Source: Gammaproteobacteria bacterium (lineage in GTDB: Bacteria > Pseudomonadota > Gammaproteobacteria > Tenderiales > Tenderiaceae). From it: 6,441 nucleotides of DNA. The stretch is from assembly GCA_024276775.1 (NCBI GenBank), contig JAJRWO010000244.1, forward strand, positions 1 to 6,441, read 5' to 3'. Within the stretch, counting starts at the first letter, position 1; each line of letters opens with the position of its first letter. The position numbers and the translations under genes are program-made. Below the pieces are notes generated by a model, which worked only from the letters and a program-made list of their open reading frames with translations, did not search any database and was not told where the DNA came from. This document shows, piece after piece, positions 4,804 to 6,441 of this stretch.

Positions 4804-5799
4804 ATGGGCTTATTGATCAACGGTGAATGGCATGACCAGTGGTATGATACCCGCAAAACAGGCGGTGCCTTTGTCCGTAACGAGTCTCAATATCGCCACT
4901 GGATAACTGCCGATGGTTCAACGGATGCCGGTGGAATGACTGGTTTTAAGGCTGAATCAGGTCGCTACCACCTCTATGTCTCACTGGCCTGCCCTTGGGC
5001 ACACCGAACGCTGATCTTTCACAAGCTGAAACAACTGGAAACGCACATCGGTATTTCGGTGGTCGATCCGCACATGCTTGACCAGGGCTGGACATTCACT
5101 GGCAACTTCAACAGCAGTCTGGATGAGATCAATGGCCATGATTTTCTTCACCAGTTATACCGCCAGGCCAAGCCTGACTACAGCGGCCGTGTCACGGTGC
5201 CTGTGCTGTGGGATAAACAACAAAATACCATCGTCAGCAATGAATCATCCGAGATTATCCGCATGTTCAACACTGCCTTTAATGCATTAACAGATGTGGC
5301 TGATGATTTTTATCCAGGCTCACGGCAGGTGGACATTGATGAAATAAACAGCTTTGTCTATCACAACATCAACAATGGCGTTTACCGCTGTGGCTTTGCC
5401 ACTACACAGCAGGCTTATGACGAAGCCTTTGAACAATTATTCAGCGCCTTGGACACACTGGAAACACGACTGGCACAACAACGCTATTTGCTTGGCAGGC
5501 AAATCACCGAGGCAGACTGGCGCTTATTCACGACCTTGGTTCGATTTGATGCGGTCTATGTGGGTCATTTTAAATGCAACCACCAGCGCATCAGTGACTA
5601 TGAAAATATTAGCAACTATCTACGCGAACTTTACCAAGTACAAGGCATCGCAGAAACAGTCAATATGGAACACATCAAACAGCATTATTACTACAGCCAT
5701 GACACCATCAATCCCAGCCGGATTGTGCCCAAAGGCCCCAAGCTGGATTTCAGCAGCAACCATAACCGTGATCGTCTTTACGAAACAGGAAGCAAATAA
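4804..5799 (+). CDS. yqjG: Glutathionyl-hydroquinone reductase (YqjG/ECM4 family, Xi-class GST)
   Basis: A 331-residue cytoplasmic enzyme that reduces S-glutathionyl-hydroquinones to hydroquinones with a second glutathione, recycling quinones trapped by GSH. It shows the family core: catalytic C63 in CPWAHR (62-67), the glutathione-site motifs VPVLWD (132-137) and NESSEIIR (146-153), the NNGVYRCGFATT segment (190-201), the helical domain with ITEADWRLFTTLVRFD (234-249), and the C-terminal IKQHYYYSH...INPSRIVPKGP (291-312) typical of Xi-class GSTs. Length and cysteine position match E. coli YqjG. TAAGGAG six bases before the ATG is a strong ribosome site. It is first in an operon with the pirin gene, one base apart, and divergent from the LysR gene, so induction by quinones or related aromatics through that regulator is likely but inferred. 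Confidence 0.96.
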   Translation: MGLLINGEWHDQWYDTRKTGGAFVRNESQYRHWITADGSTDAGGMTGFKAESGRYHLYVSLACPWAHRTLIFHKLKQLETHIGISVVDPHMLDQGWTFTGNFNSSLDEINGHDFLHQLYRQAKPDYSGRVTVPVLWDKQQNTIVSNESSEIIRMFNTAFNALTDVADDFYPGSRQVDIDEINSFVYHNINNGVYRCGFATTQQAYDEAFEQLFSALDTLETRLAQQRYLLGRQITEADWRLFTTLVRFDAVYVGHFKCNHQRISDYENISNYLRELYQVQGIAETVNMEHIKQHYYYSHDTINPSRIVPKGPKLDFSSNHNRDRLYETGSK

Positions 5800-5800
5800 A

Positions 5801-6441
5801 ATGATTCATAAACGTCAAGCCGTAGAAACACATGAAGGCGCTGGTGTCGTCGTTAAACGCCTGATGCCCATCCCTACATTTCACAACTATGATCCATTTG
5901 TGTTGTGGGATGACTTCACCATTAAACCCGGCAATGGTTTTCCCGACCACCCCCATCGTGGCTTTGAAGCGATCACCTACCTTTTCAATGGCTCGATTCG
6001 TCATGAAGACAATCTCGGTAACGCTTCAACCGTATACGGTGGCGGTGCACAACGATTTACCGCCGGCCGAGGCATCATCCACTCAGAAATGCCCAACGAA
6101 AAAAAGCCCACCCGCGGCATTCAACTTTGGATCAATCTGCCGCAGCGACTGAAAAAGATTAAACCGGCTTATCAGCAGGTGAATCATAATCAGTTTCCAC
6201 TCAGCGAAATTGAAGGCGGAACAATAAAAACCATCGTCGGCAAAAATTCGCCACTGGAAATCATGACAGCCATGTTTTATTTAGAGTTACAGTTGGATGC
6301 CGCTGCCAGCCATCGTCAAATCATAGCAACAGGTATGCGCGGCTTGGTCTATATGGTGAACGGCGAAAGCACAATAAACGGCAACACCTATAAAGATGCT
6401 GACACGGCCTTTTTTGATGATGAAGACACAATCACAATAAC
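5801..6441 (+). CDS. Pirin family protein, probable quercetinase-like cupin (3' end outside window)
   Basis: 213 residues are visible before the right edge; full pirins are usually about 230-300, so the C-terminus is missing. The N-terminal cupin has the pirin signature: FPDHPHRGFEAITYLFNG (48-65), then HEDNLGN and AGRGIIHSEMP. The metal ligands H50, H52, H94 and E96 are all present, matching the four ligands of characterised pirins. Known pirins act as quercetin 2,3-dioxygenases in vitro or as redox-dependent partner proteins; which applies here cannot be read from sequence. The second cupin begins about residue 155. The ATG is one base after the yqjG stop, with AGGAAG eight bases upstream lying inside the yqjG end, so the two are co-transcribed and probably translationally coupled. 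Pairing with a quinone-conjugate reductase suggests a role in aromatic or quinone metabolism. Confidence 0.95.
   Translation, partial: MIHKRQAVETHEGAGVVVKRLMPIPTFHNYDPFVLWDDFTIKPGNGFPDHPHRGFEAITYLFNGSIRHEDNLGNASTVYGGGAQRFTAGRGIIHSEMPNEKKPTRGIQLWINLPQRLKKIKPAYQQVNHNQFPLSEIEGGTIKTIVGKNSPLEIMTAMFYLELQLDAAASHRQIIATGMRGLVYMVNGESTINGNTYKDADTAFFDDEDTITI

Overview
The window looks like chromosomal DNA of a gammaproteobacterium of roughly medium GC. Evidence: a LysR regulator divergent from a glutathionyl-hydroquinone reductase/pirin pair, an msrB gene with a DUF465 partner, a YchJ-type SEC-C gene, and a LysM/YkuD/SPOR envelope protein. I cannot name genus or species. No tRNA, rRNA, CRISPR or integrase gene is visible.

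Layout. Positions 1-59 hold the 5' end of a minus-strand gene that leaves the window, followed by about 270 bases with no supported gene. At 333-1550 (minus) is an exported LysM-YkuD-SPOR protein in which the catalytic cysteine position of the L,D-transpeptidase motif is glycine. The minus-strand operon 3230->1669 encodes a DUF465 protein, MsrB and a small protein of unknown function. This last gene is split by a 549-bp insert (1960-2508) with every hallmark of a single integron gene cassette: a GTTAGGC start boundary, one plus-strand gene for a dimeric alpha/beta-barrel protein, and an attC site with a bulged base in the L stem. Removing the insert joins the two halves in frame and gives a 126-residue protein that starts 6 bases after the msrB stop.

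Upstream on the minus strand, a LysR regulator (3787-4677) overlaps by 8 bases a ychJ gene (3330-3794) that carries an in-frame TAG at codon 50. On the plus strand, divergent from the regulator, are yqjG (4804-5799) and, one base later, a pirin gene that runs off the right edge. The 126-bp divergent region holds a perfect T-N11-A LysR-type palindrome placed about 62 bp upstream of the inferred yqjG start of transcription.

How it fits together. The right half resembles a quinone/electrophile response module: regulator, GSH-dependent quinone-conjugate reductase and pirin. The central operon includes methionine sulfoxide repair (MsrB). The left part is envelope-related. Three lesions or losses lie within about 3 kb: the cassette-split gene, the amber-interrupted ychJ and the cysteine-less transpeptidase. 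The cassette is the clearest sign of horizontal transfer and the most notable item here.
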